Origin: Flavobacterium succinicans LMG 10402
Lineage (GTDB): Bacteria; Bacteroidota; Bacteroidia; Flavobacteriales; Flavobacteriaceae
Reading direction: 5' to 3'
Assembly: GCF_000611675.1 (NCBI RefSeq)
Contig: NZ_JATV01000009.1
Location: 1 to 64,000, forward strand
DNA length: 64,000 bases
Below, piece by piece: positions 30,632 through 40,952 of this stretch (positions are counted from its first letter, which is position 1; each line of letters starts with the position of its first letter). The notes under the pieces are model-generated. The model was not told where the DNA came from. It did no database searches and saw only the letters and a program-made list of their open reading frames with translations. A program made the position numbers and the translations under genes.

Positions 30632-32215
30632 ATGATTACAGGAAAAAATTATGTGGGAAGCCAACTTTTGGCCAGTGGGACTACAACCTACAGAACTATT
30701 AATCCGCAATTGAATATCGAAAATCCCTGGACATTTACCGAAGCCTCAGCAGAAGAAATTGAACAAGCAGTCCATTTAGCTCACAACGCGTTCAAAACAT
30801 ATAAAGACTTTCCTGCTGAACGAAAAGCGGCTTTTTTAAATGGTATTGCTGATGAAATTTTAGCTTTAGGCGATTCTTTATTGGAAATTTACTGTACTGA
30901 ATCTGGTTTCTTAAGAGGCCGTGCAGAATCAGAAAGAGGTCGTACTGTTCTTCAATTACGCGCATTTGCCAACATGCTTTTAGAAGGAAGTTGGGTCGAA
31001 GCCACAATAGATACCGCCATCCCTGACCGATCACCGCTCCCAAAAGAAGATTTGAGAAAAATGCTGGTTCCTTTAGGGCCTGTAGTCGTTTTTGGTTCCA
31101 GTAACTTTCCTTTTGCTTTTTCTACAGCGGGAGGAGATACTGCATCAGCTTTGGCTGCTGGATGCCCTGTGATTGTAAAAAGCCATTCGATGCACATTGG
31201 AACTGGTGAAATGGTAGCCTCAGCTATAATAAATGCTGCCAAAAAACAGAACATGCCCGAAGGTGTTTTTTCCAATTTAATTGGTGGCGGTGTAACTCTT
31301 GGAGCTACTTTGGTAAAACATCCGCTTGTGAAAGCGGTTGGATTTACAGGAAGTATTACGGGTGGACGTGCTTTATTTGATCTTGCCTCGCAGCGTCCAG
31401 AGCCTATTCCGGTTTTTGCCGAAATGGGAAGTATTAATCCGGTGGTTATCCTGCCTGAAGCGATCGAAAAAAATGGTAAAAAATGGGCAACAGCTTATGC
31501 AAGTTCAATCACGTTAGGAACGGGACAATTTTGTACTAATCCTGGATTGCTATTAGCCATAAAAGGAAAACATCTAGACGCTTTTTTAAATGATTTAACT
31601 CAAGAAATCGAAAAAATAGTCCCTTCTTGTATGCTACATCCATCGATTAAATCTGACTTTAACATAGGAAAAGAAAAAATAAGAGCTCAAAGCGGTGTGA
31701 CAACGATTGCTGAGTATAAGGGAGAAACTGCTCCTAACTTTGCACCACAAACCATACTAAGCGTTGAAGGTAAAACTTTTTTAAAAAATAAAGCACTTAG
31801 TCACGAAGTATTCGGTCCTTTTTCTATTGTCGTTCAGTGTGAAAACAGTGAAGAAATTACCACAATTATTGATAAATTAGACGGACAACTTACCGGTACT
31901 ATACTTGCCGAGACGGATGAAATTTCAAAATATAATGTAGTGGTTAATGCTTTACAAAACAGAGTAGGAAGACTTATCTTTAATGGAGTTCCAACAGGCG
32001 TTGAGGTTTGCGCTTCGATGCTGCATGGTGGTCCTTATCCTTCTTCATCCGATGCTAGATTTACCGCTGTTGGCATCCATGCAGTAAAACGTTGGGTAAG
32101 ACCATTTAGCTATCAAAACTGGCCTGATGAGTTATTACCAGAAGCACTTCAAAATAAAAACCCTTTGAACATTAATCGAACCGTTAATGATATACTAACT
32201 AACAAACCTATATAA
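30632..32215 (+). CDS. 2-Oxoglutarate semialdehyde dehydrogenase (aldehyde dehydrogenase)
   Basis: 527 residues, the longer length seen in the type III subgroup of this enzyme. Key residues are N158 in SSNFPF, E264 in FAEMGS and the nucleophile C301 in GTGQFCTNPG; the cofactor turn GFTGSITGG is at about 237-245. It oxidises 2-oxoglutarate semialdehyde to 2-oxoglutarate with NAD(P)+, the last step of hydroxyproline breakdown. It lies between the deaminase and the epimerase, with only 3 bases to the latter. Confidence 0.9.
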   Translation: MITGKNYVGSQLLASGTTTYRTINPQLNIENPWTFTEASAEEIEQAVHLAHNAFKTYKDFPAERKAAFLNGIADEILALGDSLLEIYCTESGFLRGRAESERGRTVLQLRAFANMLLEGSWVEATIDTAIPDRSPLPKEDLRKMLVPLGPVVVFGSSNFPFAFSTAGGDTASALAAGCPVIVKSHSMHIGTGEMVASAIINAAKKQNMPEGVFSNLIGGGVTLGATLVKHPLVKAVGFTGSITGGRALFDLASQRPEPIPVFAEMGSINPVVILPEAIEKNGKKWATAYASSITLGTGQFCTNPGLLLAIKGKHLDAFLNDLTQEIEKIVPSCMLHPSIKSDFNIGKEKIRAQSGVTTIAEYKGETAPNFAPQTILSVEGKTFLKNKALSHEVFGPFSIVVQCENSEEITTIIDKLDGQLTGTILAETDEISKYNVVVNALQNRVGRLIFNGVPTGVEVCASMLHGGPYPSSSDARFTAVGIHAVKRWVRPFSYQNWPDELLPEALQNKNPLNINRTVNDILTNKPI

Positions 32216-32218
32216 TTT

Positions 32219-33229
32219 ATGCCAAGAAAAACTTTTTTTTGTGTCGATGCACACACTTGTGGTAATCCTGTGAGGGTGGTGGCCGGTGGAGGACCCAATT
32301 TGGTTGGTAACAATATGAGCGAAAAACGCCAACATTTTCTGAAAGAATATGACTGGATTCGTAAAGGCTTAATGTTCGAACCCAGAGGGCACGATATGAT
32401 GAGTGGTAGTATTCTTTATCCGCCAAGTGATCCTGAAAATGATTTTGGTATTTTATTCATCGAAACCTCAGGCTGCTTGCCTATGTGCGGTCATGGAACT
32501 ATTGGAACCATAACCATAGCTATTGAGGAAGGACTCATACAACCAAAAGTGCTTGGGAAAATACGAATGGAAGCTCCCGCAGGTCTGGTTCAAATTGCAT
32601 ATCAACAAACAGGAAAAAAAGTAGATTGGGTTCGTTTAACTAATGTCAAATCATATCTTGCAGCAGAAGGACTTACTGTTGAATGTCCCGAATTGGGAGA
32701 AATAACTTTTGATGTGGCTTATGGCGGAAATTATTATGCGATTGTTGACCCACAAACTAACTTTTCGGGAATACAAAACTTTACAGCTTCCAAAATTATT
32801 CAGTACAGTCAAGAAGTTCGCAAACGTATTAATGCAAAATATCCTGATATGTTCATTCACCCCGAAAACAGCACCATTAGAGATGTGAGTCACATGCTTT
32901 GGACAGGAGATCCGCTTGACCCTGCATCATCTGGACGAAATGCTGTTTTTTATGGAGACAAAGCGATTGACCGCTCGCCTTGCGGAACAGGAACCTCTGC
33001 CCGACTAGCGCAACTACATGCAAAAGGGAAACTAAAAAAAGGTGAAGATTTTATTCACGAAAGTTTTATTGGAAGCAAATTTATAGGGAAAGTTGAAGAA
33101 GAAACCACTATCGGAAACATCAAAGCCATTGTGCCAAGCATTCAGGGTTGGGCAAAAGTATATGGCTACAACACTATCATTATTGATGAAGATGACGATC
33201 CTTACGCCTTTGGTTTTCAGGTAATATAA
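32219..33229 (+). CDS. 4-Hydroxyproline 2-epimerase (proline racemase family)
   Basis: 336 residues. Both catalytic cysteines are present: C90 in LPMCGHGTIG and C255 in SPCGTGTSA. This Cys/Cys pair marks racemases and epimerases and excludes the trans-3-hydroxyproline dehydratase branch, where one Cys is replaced. The enzyme converts trans-4-hydroxy-L-proline into cis-4-hydroxy-D-proline in the cytoplasm, the first step of the pathway encoded here. Proline racemase is the alternative but the deaminase and dehydrogenase neighbours favour hydroxyproline. Confidence 0.92.
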   Translation: MPRKTFFCVDAHTCGNPVRVVAGGGPNLVGNNMSEKRQHFLKEYDWIRKGLMFEPRGHDMMSGSILYPPSDPENDFGILFIETSGCLPMCGHGTIGTITIAIEEGLIQPKVLGKIRMEAPAGLVQIAYQQTGKKVDWVRLTNVKSYLAAEGLTVECPELGEITFDVAYGGNYYAIVDPQTNFSGIQNFTASKIIQYSQEVRKRINAKYPDMFIHPENSTIRDVSHMLWTGDPLDPASSGRNAVFYGDKAIDRSPCGTGTSARLAQLHAKGKLKKGEDFIHESFIGSKFIGKVEEETTIGNIKAIVPSIQGWAKVYGYNTIIIDEDDDPYAFGFQVI

Positions 33230-33307
33230 CAAAAACAGAAGCTCAAAATAAATCACTTGTTTTTACGGAATTTACTCTTGCCAGTGATTTTAAAATTTAT
33301 AAGTATA

Positions 33308-34543
33308 ATGAAAAAAGTAAGTATTATTGGTGGAGGAATAATAGGACTATGTTCAGCATATTATTTGGCAAAAGAAGGTTATGAAGTAGCCGTTTTCGAC
33401 AAATCAGATATGACAGATGGCTGTTCTTATGGCAATGCAGGAATGGTCGTTCCGTCTCATATTATCCCTTTGGCTCAGCCCGGCATGATGGCACAAGGAA
33501 TAAAATGGATGTTTGACAGTCAAAGTCCATTTTACATTAAACCTAGACTAAGTGCTGATTTGGTACAATGGGGCTTGCAATTTTACAAACATGCCAACAA
33601 GCAACATGTAGAAAAAGCTATGCCAGCACTATGCAACTTATCGCTTTTTAGCAAAGAATTGTATCAGGATTTTGTTAAGGAAAATAATTCTTTCTTTTAT
33701 GAGAAGAAAGGACTTTTAATGCTCTATAAAACCGACAAAACTGCCGAAGAAATTCATCACGAAGGAAAACTAGCGGAATCATTTGGTTTAGAAGTCGATT
33801 TTTTGTCAAAAGATGAAGTTGCCAGACTCGAAACTGGAACACGTGCTGACGTAATTGGCGGTGTGCATTATAAAAGTGATGCGCATTTGTATCCTCAAAA
33901 ATTCATGGAATTTATCAAAGCAGAATTAAACAGATTAAAGGTAAAAATTCATAGTCGTACTTTGGTGCAGGATTTTGTCAAACATGGTCAGTTTATTACC
34001 GAAATAATTACCGATGCGGGGGCTTTCAAAACTGACGAAGTAGTCTTAGCAACCGGATCATGGAGTCCTGCTATAGCAAAAAAACTAAACTGCTCGATTT
34101 CAATTTTACCCGGAAAAGGCTATAGTTTCACACTACAAGATGTTAAACAAAAACCTACTATTCCTTCCATTCTATGCGAAGGAAAAGTAGCCGTTACTCC
34201 AATGAGTACCGATATTCGTTTTGGAGGAACCATGGAAATAACCCATACAAACGACACTCAAATTAACGCCAACAGAGTACAAGGAATCGTAAATAGCATT
34301 AACAGTTTTTATCCAGACCTAAAAATAGAAAGGCCAAGTGAAAAAGAAACTTGGTTTGGATTTAGACCCTGCACTCCCTCTGGAATGCCAATTATTGCCA
34401 GAGACAAAAAAATAAAAAACTTAACTTTGGCAACCGGACACGGCATGATGGGATTAAGTTTAGCTCCAGCAACGGGCAAGCTAGTTTCAGAAATTATTGC
34501 CGAAAAAACCACCACTGTCAATACCGAAATGTTTCAATTTTAA
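33308..34543 (+). CDS. FAD-dependent D-hydroxyproline dehydrogenase (DadA-like)
   Basis: 411 residues from the ATG at 33308; an upstream in-frame TTG lacks support. The N terminus is a Rossmann FAD site, VSIIGGGIIGLCSAYYLAKEG, and the C-terminal ATGHGMMGLSLAPATGKLV is typical of DAO-type oxidoreductases. It probably oxidises cis-4-hydroxy-D-proline to 1-pyrroline-4-hydroxy-2-carboxylate and passes electrons to the respiratory chain. It follows the epimerase after 78 bases and is 4 bases from the Xaa-Pro peptidase gene. Confidence 0.87.
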   Translation: MKKVSIIGGGIIGLCSAYYLAKEGYEVAVFDKSDMTDGCSYGNAGMVVPSHIIPLAQPGMMAQGIKWMFDSQSPFYIKPRLSADLVQWGLQFYKHANKQHVEKAMPALCNLSLFSKELYQDFVKENNSFFYEKKGLLMLYKTDKTAEEIHHEGKLAESFGLEVDFLSKDEVARLETGTRADVIGGVHYKSDAHLYPQKFMEFIKAELNRLKVKIHSRTLVQDFVKHGQFITEIITDAGAFKTDEVVLATGSWSPAIAKKLNCSISILPGKGYSFTLQDVKQKPTIPSILCEGKVAVTPMSTDIRFGGTMEITHTNDTQINANRVQGIVNSINSFYPDLKIERPSEKETWFGFRPCTPSGMPIIARDKKIKNLTLATGHGMMGLSLAPATGKLVSEIIAEKTTTVNTEMFQF

Positions 34544-34547
34544 CTTT

Positions 34548-35843
34548 ATGAGATACGAATCCATACCTTCTTCTTTATTCATAGAAAATAGAAAACGTTT
34601 TTCGGCAAAAATGGATGCAAACAGCCTAGCTATTTTAGTTTCTAATGATGTAATGCCTAATAATGCAGATGATATAATGGGATTTGCCCAGAATAATGAT
34701 CTATTCTATTTGTCAGGAATTAATCAAGATGAAACCATTTTGGTGCTTTTTCCAGATGCCTATAAAGAAGAAAATCAGATTACATTATTTATCAAAGAAG
34801 TAAATGCGCATACAAAACTTTGGGATGGAGATTTCTTAACCAAAGAAGAAGCCAGAGCAATTTCGGGAATAAAAAACATAAAATGGACTCACGAATTTGA
34901 AAAAACAGTACAGCTTTTTGCTTTTGAAGCCGATACCTTTTACTTAGGTCATAACGAACATATTAAAAGAGTTACCAATGAAATGATAACGCGTCAGGAT
35001 CGAATGATTCAATGGTGTAAAGAGAAATATCCGTTGCATAAATACGACAGAGCAGCCAAAATAACACGCGATTTAAGACCGATAAAATCTGAGGAAGAAG
35101 TTTCCTTGATAGAAAAAGCAATAGCCATAAGCGTAAAAGGTTTTGAAAGACTTTTGAAAGCTGTAAAACCTAACATAAAAGAGTTTGAATTAGAAGCGGA
35201 ACTGATCTATGAAATTGTAAAAAATGGAGCTTCACGTCATGCCTTCAGACCAATTATAGCATCCGGTAAAAACGCTTGTGCCTTACATTACAACAGCAAT
35301 GACGCGATTTGTAAGGAAAATGAAATGATTTTAGTTGATTTTGGAGTTTGTTACGCTAATTACAATTCCGACACCACAAGGTGCGTTCCTGTAAGCGGCA
35401 GATTTTCTAAACGTCAGCGAGAAGTATATGCGTCTGTTTTGCATTGTTTAAAGGAAGGTTCAAAGTGGCTGCGTCCTGGTGTACGACATAGTGATTACGA
35501 AAAACAAATGGCTGGACTTATCGAACAGGAATTATTAAAATTAAAACTATTGACCCCTGAAGAAATTGCCCATCAGGATCCAGATGCTCCTGCCTATAAA
35601 AAATATTTTATGCATGGTACAGCCCATCATTTAGGACTTGATGTTCACGATGTAGGATTGTATTCCCGTACTTTTGAAAAAGGAATGGTTCTTACCTGCG
35701 AACCTGGAATTTACATACCCGAAGAAGGAATTGGTTGCCGACTGGAAAATGATTATCTCATTACAGAAGAGGGTAATAGAAACCTTTCAGAAGCACTACC
35801 TATAAAGATAGAAGATATCGAAAAATGGATTCAGCATAAATAG
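34548..35843 (+). CDS. Xaa-Pro aminopeptidase (M24B, PepP-like)
   Basis: 431 residues from the ATG at 34548. An N-terminal aminopeptidase-P domain (about 1-150, MGFAQNNDLFYLSGI region) precedes the pita-bread catalytic domain. Metal ligands are visible in LVDFGVCYANYNSDTTR (two Asp), HGTAHHLGLDVHD (His), CEPGIYIP (Glu) and GCRLENDY (Glu). It removes N-terminal residues in front of proline. No signal peptide, so it acts in the cytoplasm on imported peptides. Collagen peptides are rich in Xaa-Pro bonds, and it shares an operon with the hydroxyproline genes. Confidence 0.92.
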   Translation: MRYESIPSSLFIENRKRFSAKMDANSLAILVSNDVMPNNADDIMGFAQNNDLFYLSGINQDETILVLFPDAYKEENQITLFIKEVNAHTKLWDGDFLTKEEARAISGIKNIKWTHEFEKTVQLFAFEADTFYLGHNEHIKRVTNEMITRQDRMIQWCKEKYPLHKYDRAAKITRDLRPIKSEEEVSLIEKAIAISVKGFERLLKAVKPNIKEFELEAELIYEIVKNGASRHAFRPIIASGKNACALHYNSNDAICKENEMILVDFGVCYANYNSDTTRCVPVSGRFSKRQREVYASVLHCLKEGSKWLRPGVRHSDYEKQMAGLIEQELLKLKLLTPEEIAHQDPDAPAYKKYFMHGTAHHLGLDVHDVGLYSRTFEKGMVLTCEPGIYIPEEGIGCRLENDYLITEEGNRNLSEALPIKIEDIEKWIQHK

Positions 35844-35876
35844 CTTGGAATAAAGATTTATTTCATCATCAAAACG

Positions 35877-35913
35877 AACAGCTACAAGAGTATTTTTTGT
35901 AGCTGTTTTTTTT
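35877..35913 (+). terminator. Rho-independent terminator after the hydroxyproline operon
   Basis: AACAGCTACAA (35877-35887) pairs perfectly with TTGTAGCTGTT (35897-35907) and is followed by a T tract to 35913. Confidence 0.9.
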
Positions 35914-36112
35914 ATGTAAGAAATCTAAAAAAGAGAGATTCAAAGTCATAAAATTGGAATACTTTTTTTTATTCAAAAACATGATTTAGAGTAGGTTAGT
36001 TTTGTTTCATTTTCACACCTCAATTTATATTTACTTCTTCACATGGAGTAGTAAGCTCTACGATTCTACAAATCATAAAGACAAATAAATACTTGTAAAT
36101 TTAAATTTCTAT

Positions 36113-36198
36113 GATAAATAATATTCAAAACAAGATAATATAATCTGATTTTATGATAACATATTGGCATAAATAAGGATATAAATGCAAAATATTTG
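36113..36198 (+). promoter_or_regulatory. Triple 21 bp-spaced GATAA operator and promoter of the collagen-locus SusC
   Basis: GATAA occurs at 36113, 36134 and 36155, exactly 21 bp apart each time. AATATTTG at 36191-36198, close to the TAnnTTTG box, begins 36 bp after the last GATAA, the same distance as before the hydroxyproline genes. The gap 35844-36223 holds only the preceding terminator and this site. Confidence 0.6.
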
Positions 36199-36223
36199 CA
36201 GTTCTTAATCATAAAACCAAAAT

Positions 36224-39200
36224 ATGAGAATTAACCTTTATTTTAGAAAATTTGCAATACTCTTTTTTGTATTTGCAGCACAACTAATCTTTGCTCAGGA
36301 AAGAATAGTTACAGGAATTGTTACCGACGACGCAGGAATCCCGTTGCCCGGTGTGAGTGTGTTAATCAAAGGATCCAAAACAGGAACACAAACAGATTTT
36401 AGCGGAGCTTTCTCTATTAACGTAGCTCCTAATCAATTATTGATCCTTAGTTATATAGGTATGAAGCCTCAGGAAGTGACTGCTACTTCTACTAAACTTC
36501 ATCTTAAAATGTCGGCTGGATCAACTGCACTTCAGGAAATTGTTGTAACCGCATTAGGTCTTAAAAGGGAGAAAAAATCTCTGGGTTATGCTACTCAAGA
36601 AGTAAAAGGCGAGGACCTAACCAAGGTGAATACTGGGAATGTCGCAAACTCAATTTCAGGTAAAGTGGCGGGTGTTAATATTAGAAGAAATAATAACATT
36701 GGAGGATCTACGAATGTGATCATACGCGGATCGTCATCTTTAACGGGAAACAACCAGGCATTATGGGTGGTAGATGGAGTGCCATTAAATAATGACAATA
36801 CTAATACAGCAGATCAAAAAAGCGGTGGTAACACTGGAGGATATGATTACGGAAATGCCGCATCAGATATAAATCCGGATGATATCGAATCTATCAATGT
36901 TTTGAAAGGTGCAGCTGCATCTGCTCTTTATGGATCTAGAGCTGCAAACGGTGTAATTTTGGTTACTCTTAAAAAAGGAAGTAAATCTAAAGGCGGACTA
37001 GGTATTACTTTTACAAGTGGCATAAGTGTTGGGGTTGTGGATAAAAATACCTTACCTCAATATCAAAATGAATACGGAAGCGGTTATGGCGATTTTTATG
37101 GCACGGTAAATTTAGGCAGCGGAGAGTATCCTTATGCTGCTACAGATGATGCTTCATGGGGACCAAAATACGACCCCAACATACTGGTTTACAACTGGAA
37201 TTCATTCTATCCAGAATTGCCTTCATACGGTGTTGCAACACCTTGGACTCCAGTAAAAAAGAATCCAAACAGCTTCTACCAAAAAAGCCTTACGTACATC
37301 AGTAATATTACTTTTTCAGGATCAAATGAAAATGGAGATTTTAGATTAGGCTATACCAATTACAATCAGGAACAGGGAATTCTTCCTAATAGCAACAACA
37401 AAAAAGATAATTTTAATTTTTCTGCCAGTTACAAACTTAGTCCAAAAACAAAAGTGTCAGCTTCTGCAAATTTTCTGAAAGCATACGCAAAAGGAATGAA
37501 TGAAACCGGATATGGTGATGGTGGAAACAACTACCTGAGCAGTATAAGACAATGGTATAGTATGAGTGCGGATTTTCAGGATTTGGAAGATGCTTATAAT
37601 TTAACCAAGAAGAACACTACATGGAGCGTTGGCGGACCAACAGACTTAACAGTTCAGTTTCATGACAATCCATATTTTCAGCGTTACAACAATTACAACT
37701 CTTTGAACAGAGATCGTTTCTTTGGAAATTTTGCTTTAAGTACAGATGTAGCAAGCTGGTTAAATATTATAGGAAAAGGATCAGTAGATTACTATAATCA
37801 ATTACAGGAAGAACGAATCGCTGTCGGTTCAAAAAGAGCAGGCAATATGTTAGGACAATATTCAAGATATGATAAAACATTCAGAGAAATCAATCTTGAT
37901 ATAATGCTGAACTTTAAAACCGATATTACAGAAGACTTAAAATTCTACGGATTGCTTGGAGGGAACACTAGGCGTTCTGATAAAAGCATAGTCTATTCAG
38001 TTACAAATGGCGGTTTAATCGTGCCAGGTAAATATATGTTGAGTAATACGATATCACCTATAAACTATCCTTCGGAATATGTTGAAACTATAGGTACAAA
38101 CAGTGTTTATGCTAATGCGACTTTGAATTACAAAGAAAAGATTTTCCTTGAAGGTTCTTACAGAGTAGATCAGTCTTCTACTCTTCCTAAAAAGAATAAT
38201 ACCTATACTTATCCGTCAATTACCGGAACTTACATTTTTAGCAATGACCTAAAAGCCGATTGGCTGTCATTTGGTAAACTACGCTTAAATTATGCTGAAA
38301 CAGGTAATGATGCAGAATTTGCGGTAATCGAATCTACTTTTGCTAAAAACAGCAATTTTGGACCTGATGGAATTCGTTTTTCTAATGAAAACAACAAAAG
38401 TAATTCGAACTTAAAGAGTGAACTTACAAGAGGTTTAGAAGGGGGTATTGAGCTTAAATTTCTAAAAAATAGAGTAGGATTAGATTTCTCATACTATAAA
38501 AGCAATACTACTAACCAGATTTTATCAATCGAAACTCCTGTGCAAACAGGTTATAGCAGATCATGGATCAATGGTGGAAATGTAGAGAACAAAGGATTCG
38601 AGGTTGTTTTAAGTGTTATTCCGATTAAAACACAAGATTTTTCATGGGAAGCCAAAATTAACTGGGCAACAAATAAAAATAAGGTAATCGATCTTAATGG
38701 TGCTGAGAGACTTTCTATTGGGTCATTTCAGGGTGTAGGGTATATTGCCGAAGTTGGAAAACCAATTGGTCAGCTTATTGGAAGAGGTTATAAGTATTTA
38801 GAAGGCGAAAGAGTTGTGAAAAGTAACGGAAGATACGAAGTGGTAGCTGGAGCAACAATTGGAGATGTAAATCCGGACTGGACAGGTGGTATTAATAACA
38901 TTCTTCGTTACAAAGATTTATCGTTTAATTTTTTAATTGACATCAAAAAAGGAGGTGATGTTTACTCTTTGGACCAGCAATATGGTAAAACCACAGGTAT
39001 TTATCAAAGCACTGTAGGAATAAACCATTTAGGCAATCCGGTAAGAAATTCAGTTGCAGATGGTGGTGGAATTATTCTTGATGGAGTAATAGCTGATGGT
39101 ACACGCAATACTAAGGTGATTCCTGCAGATTATAATACGTACAACTCAATGCCTCAAGAAGCTTATGTGTATGATGCGTCCTATGTAAAACTGCGCGAAG

Positions 39201-39418
39201 TAGGTTTGAGTTATAAATTTCCGTCAAAACTTTTAGCTAACACATTTATCAACAGTATGATTTTTACATTAAACGGAAGTAACTTGTGGATTATTAGTAA
39301 AAACCTTCCATATGCTGATCCAGAAGCAGGATCATCATCAGGTAATCTTCAGGGTTTTCAGACAGGAGTATTGCCTACAACAAAAGAGTACAACTTTAAC
39401 ATCAAAGTTCAATTCTAA
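36224..39418 (+). CDS. SusC/RagA-family TonB-dependent receptor, probable collagen-peptide importer
   Basis: 1064 residues: signal peptide ending at IFAQ (about 25), carboxypeptidase-D-regulatory-like domain (about 28-108), plug (about 115-255, with LTGNNQALWVVDGVPLNN) and barrel. It has no STN domain, in line with AraC-type rather than ECF/FecR control. It is a close paralogue of the SusC at 18599. SusCD-type systems can import peptides, as RagAB does in Porphyromonas gingivalis. Cargo here is inferred as collagen-derived peptides because all neighbours act on proline- or hydroxyproline-rich peptides. Confidence 0.9.
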   Translation: MRINLYFRKFAILFFVFAAQLIFAQERIVTGIVTDDAGIPLPGVSVLIKGSKTGTQTDFSGAFSINVAPNQLLILSYIGMKPQEVTATSTKLHLKMSAGSTALQEIVVTALGLKREKKSLGYATQEVKGEDLTKVNTGNVANSISGKVAGVNIRRNNNIGGSTNVIIRGSSSLTGNNQALWVVDGVPLNNDNTNTADQKSGGNTGGYDYGNAASDINPDDIESINVLKGAAASALYGSRAANGVILVTLKKGSKSKGGLGITFTSGISVGVVDKNTLPQYQNEYGSGYGDFYGTVNLGSGEYPYAATDDASWGPKYDPNILVYNWNSFYPELPSYGVATPWTPVKKNPNSFYQKSLTYISNITFSGSNENGDFRLGYTNYNQEQGILPNSNNKKDNFNFSASYKLSPKTKVSASANFLKAYAKGMNETGYGDGGNNYLSSIRQWYSMSADFQDLEDAYNLTKKNTTWSVGGPTDLTVQFHDNPYFQRYNNYNSLNRDRFFGNFALSTDVASWLNIIGKGSVDYYNQLQEERIAVGSKRAGNMLGQYSRYDKTFREINLDIMLNFKTDITEDLKFYGLLGGNTRRSDKSIVYSVTNGGLIVPGKYMLSNTISPINYPSEYVETIGTNSVYANATLNYKEKIFLEGSYRVDQSSTLPKKNNTYTYPSITGTYIFSNDLKADWLSFGKLRLNYAETGNDAEFAVIESTFAKNSNFGPDGIRFSNENNKSNSNLKSELTRGLEGGIELKFLKNRVGLDFSYYKSNTTNQILSIETPVQTGYSRSWINGGNVENKGFEVVLSVIPIKTQDFSWEAKINWATNKNKVIDLNGAERLSIGSFQGVGYIAEVGKPIGQLIGRGYKYLEGERVVKSNGRYEVVAGATIGDVNPDWTGGINNILRYKDLSFNFLIDIKKGGDVYSLDQQYGKTTGIYQSTVGINHLGNPVRNSVADGGGIILDGVIADGTRNTKVIPADYNTYNSMPQEAYVYDASYVKLREVGLSYKFPSKLLANTFINSMIFTLNGSNLWIISKNLPYADPEAGSSSGNLQGFQTGVLPTTKEYNFNIKVQF

Positions 39419-39429
39419 AAACAAATAAA

Positions 39430-40887
39430 ATGAAAAAATTTAAAACCATACTCCTTGCCGCAACATTATTAATTTCTGTGGTTTCCTGTGAAGATATCGA
39501 CAAGTTAAACGAAAACACAAAAGCATATACTACCGTTCTTCCGGGAAGTTTAATGACTAGTTCTCAGGTAAATTATGCCTATTTCTTGACCAATGCATCG
39601 GTTAATGACAATAATTTCAGAGGTTATGCTCAATACTGGACTACTTCAACTTACACAGATGAAGTAAATTATAATCAGGTTAGACGAAATTTAGGTAACT
39701 CTCACTCTGTGATACTTTACAGAGATGTTTTAGAAGATCTTGTGATTGCAAAAAAGAAAATAACTGACGAACAAGCGCTTGGGCCAGTTGAAACGGCTGT
39801 AAAGAAAAACAGAATAGCAGTCTTGGAAGTTCAGATTGTAATGGCTTACCAGACATTAGTGGATCTTTTTGGGGATATTGTTTATTCGCAGGCTTTGGAT
39901 ATAGCAAATTACCCGACTCCAAAATATGATGATGCCAAGACGGTTTATCTGGATCTGTCTAATCGTTTGGATGCTGCCATTGCAAATATGGATGGTAATT
40001 ATGCTAGTTTCGGATCGGCTGATCTGATCTATAAAGGAAATGTAGTGCAATGGAAAAAATTAGCCAATAGTGTGAAGCTAAAATTAGGAATGCATCTTGC
40101 TGATGTTGATCCTGCTAAGGCAAAAGCAATAGTTGAATCTGCTTTCAGTTCAGGAATCATTGCTAACAACGGTGATAATGCTTTATTTCAATATTACAAA
40201 ACAACGGTAGATGAGAATCCATTATATAATAGTTTAGTTAATGAAAGTCAGATTATGCCAACAGAGTTTTTTGTTAATGAATTAAACGGAAAATCAGATC
40301 CAAGACGTGATATCTTTTTTAATCCGGCTTCAAAAATTGCTGGCCAATACAAAGGAGCGCCTTATGCGCAGCAGGTTACCTATAAAAACTTTTCGAATAT
40401 AGGATTGAAATTAAGAGATAGAACAAATCCAGGGGTAATCTTTGATTGTTCAGAGACCAGTTTTTTACTCGCAGATGCAGCTAACAGAGGTTTTAATGTA
40501 GGTGGTACAGCAGCTCGATATTATGAAGGAGGTATTCGTTCCAGTATGAGTTATTGGGGAGTTTCAAGTGTAGATGCGGAAGCCTATTTGGCTAGGACGG
40601 ATGTTGCTTTTGCAACTGCCTCTGGGACAAACAAGCAAAAAATTGCTTATCAGCTTTGGATTGCTTATTACAACCGTGGTTTTGAAGGTTGGACAGAGTA
40701 CAGAAGATTAGATTATCCAGTTCTGGTTGCTCCAGTAACTGCAGTATCTGAGGCTGAAGGAAAAGTTCCAGTTAGAAATATTTACTCATTATTTGATGCT
40801 ACTTTAAACAAAGCCAATTACAATGCTGCAGCAACAGCAATTGGTGGTGATAAAATGACAACAAAATTATTTTGGGATAAATTTTAA
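39430..40887 (+). CDS. SusD-family surface lipoprotein of the collagen locus
   Basis: 485 residues with a lipoprotein signal (MKKFKTILLAATLLISVVSC, Cys 20). The C-terminal RGFEGWTEYRRLDYPVLVAP, VPVRNIYS and LFWDKF segments mirror the SusD at 22207. It follows its SusC after 11 bases and is closed by a terminator. It would hold the peptide or glycopeptide ligand at the SusC entrance. Confidence 0.9.
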   Translation: MKKFKTILLAATLLISVVSCEDIDKLNENTKAYTTVLPGSLMTSSQVNYAYFLTNASVNDNNFRGYAQYWTTSTYTDEVNYNQVRRNLGNSHSVILYRDVLEDLVIAKKKITDEQALGPVETAVKKNRIAVLEVQIVMAYQTLVDLFGDIVYSQALDIANYPTPKYDDAKTVYLDLSNRLDAAIANMDGNYASFGSADLIYKGNVVQWKKLANSVKLKLGMHLADVDPAKAKAIVESAFSSGIIANNGDNALFQYYKTTVDENPLYNSLVNESQIMPTEFFVNELNGKSDPRRDIFFNPASKIAGQYKGAPYAQQVTYKNFSNIGLKLRDRTNPGVIFDCSETSFLLADAANRGFNVGGTAARYYEGGIRSSMSYWGVSSVDAEAYLARTDVAFATASGTNKQKIAYQLWIAYYNRGFEGWTEYRRLDYPVLVAPVTAVSEAEGKVPVRNIYSLFDATLNKANYNAAATAIGGDKMTTKLFWDKF

Positions 40888-40918
40888 TCCGTAAACATTT
40901 TAATAGCTCATTGAATTT

Positions 40919-40952
40919 AGGCAGATACTCTTAAGGTGTCTGTCTTTTTTTT
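40919..40952 (+). terminator. Rho-independent terminator after the third SusD
   Basis: GGCAGATAC (40920-40928) pairs with GTGTCTGTC (40936-40944) with two G-T pairs, followed by an eight-base T tract. Confidence 0.75.

Noticed and set aside
32219..33229. Trans-3-hydroxyproline dehydratase as an alternative for the epimerase
   Set aside because: Both catalytic cysteines (C90 and C255) are present, whereas the dehydratase branch lacks one.
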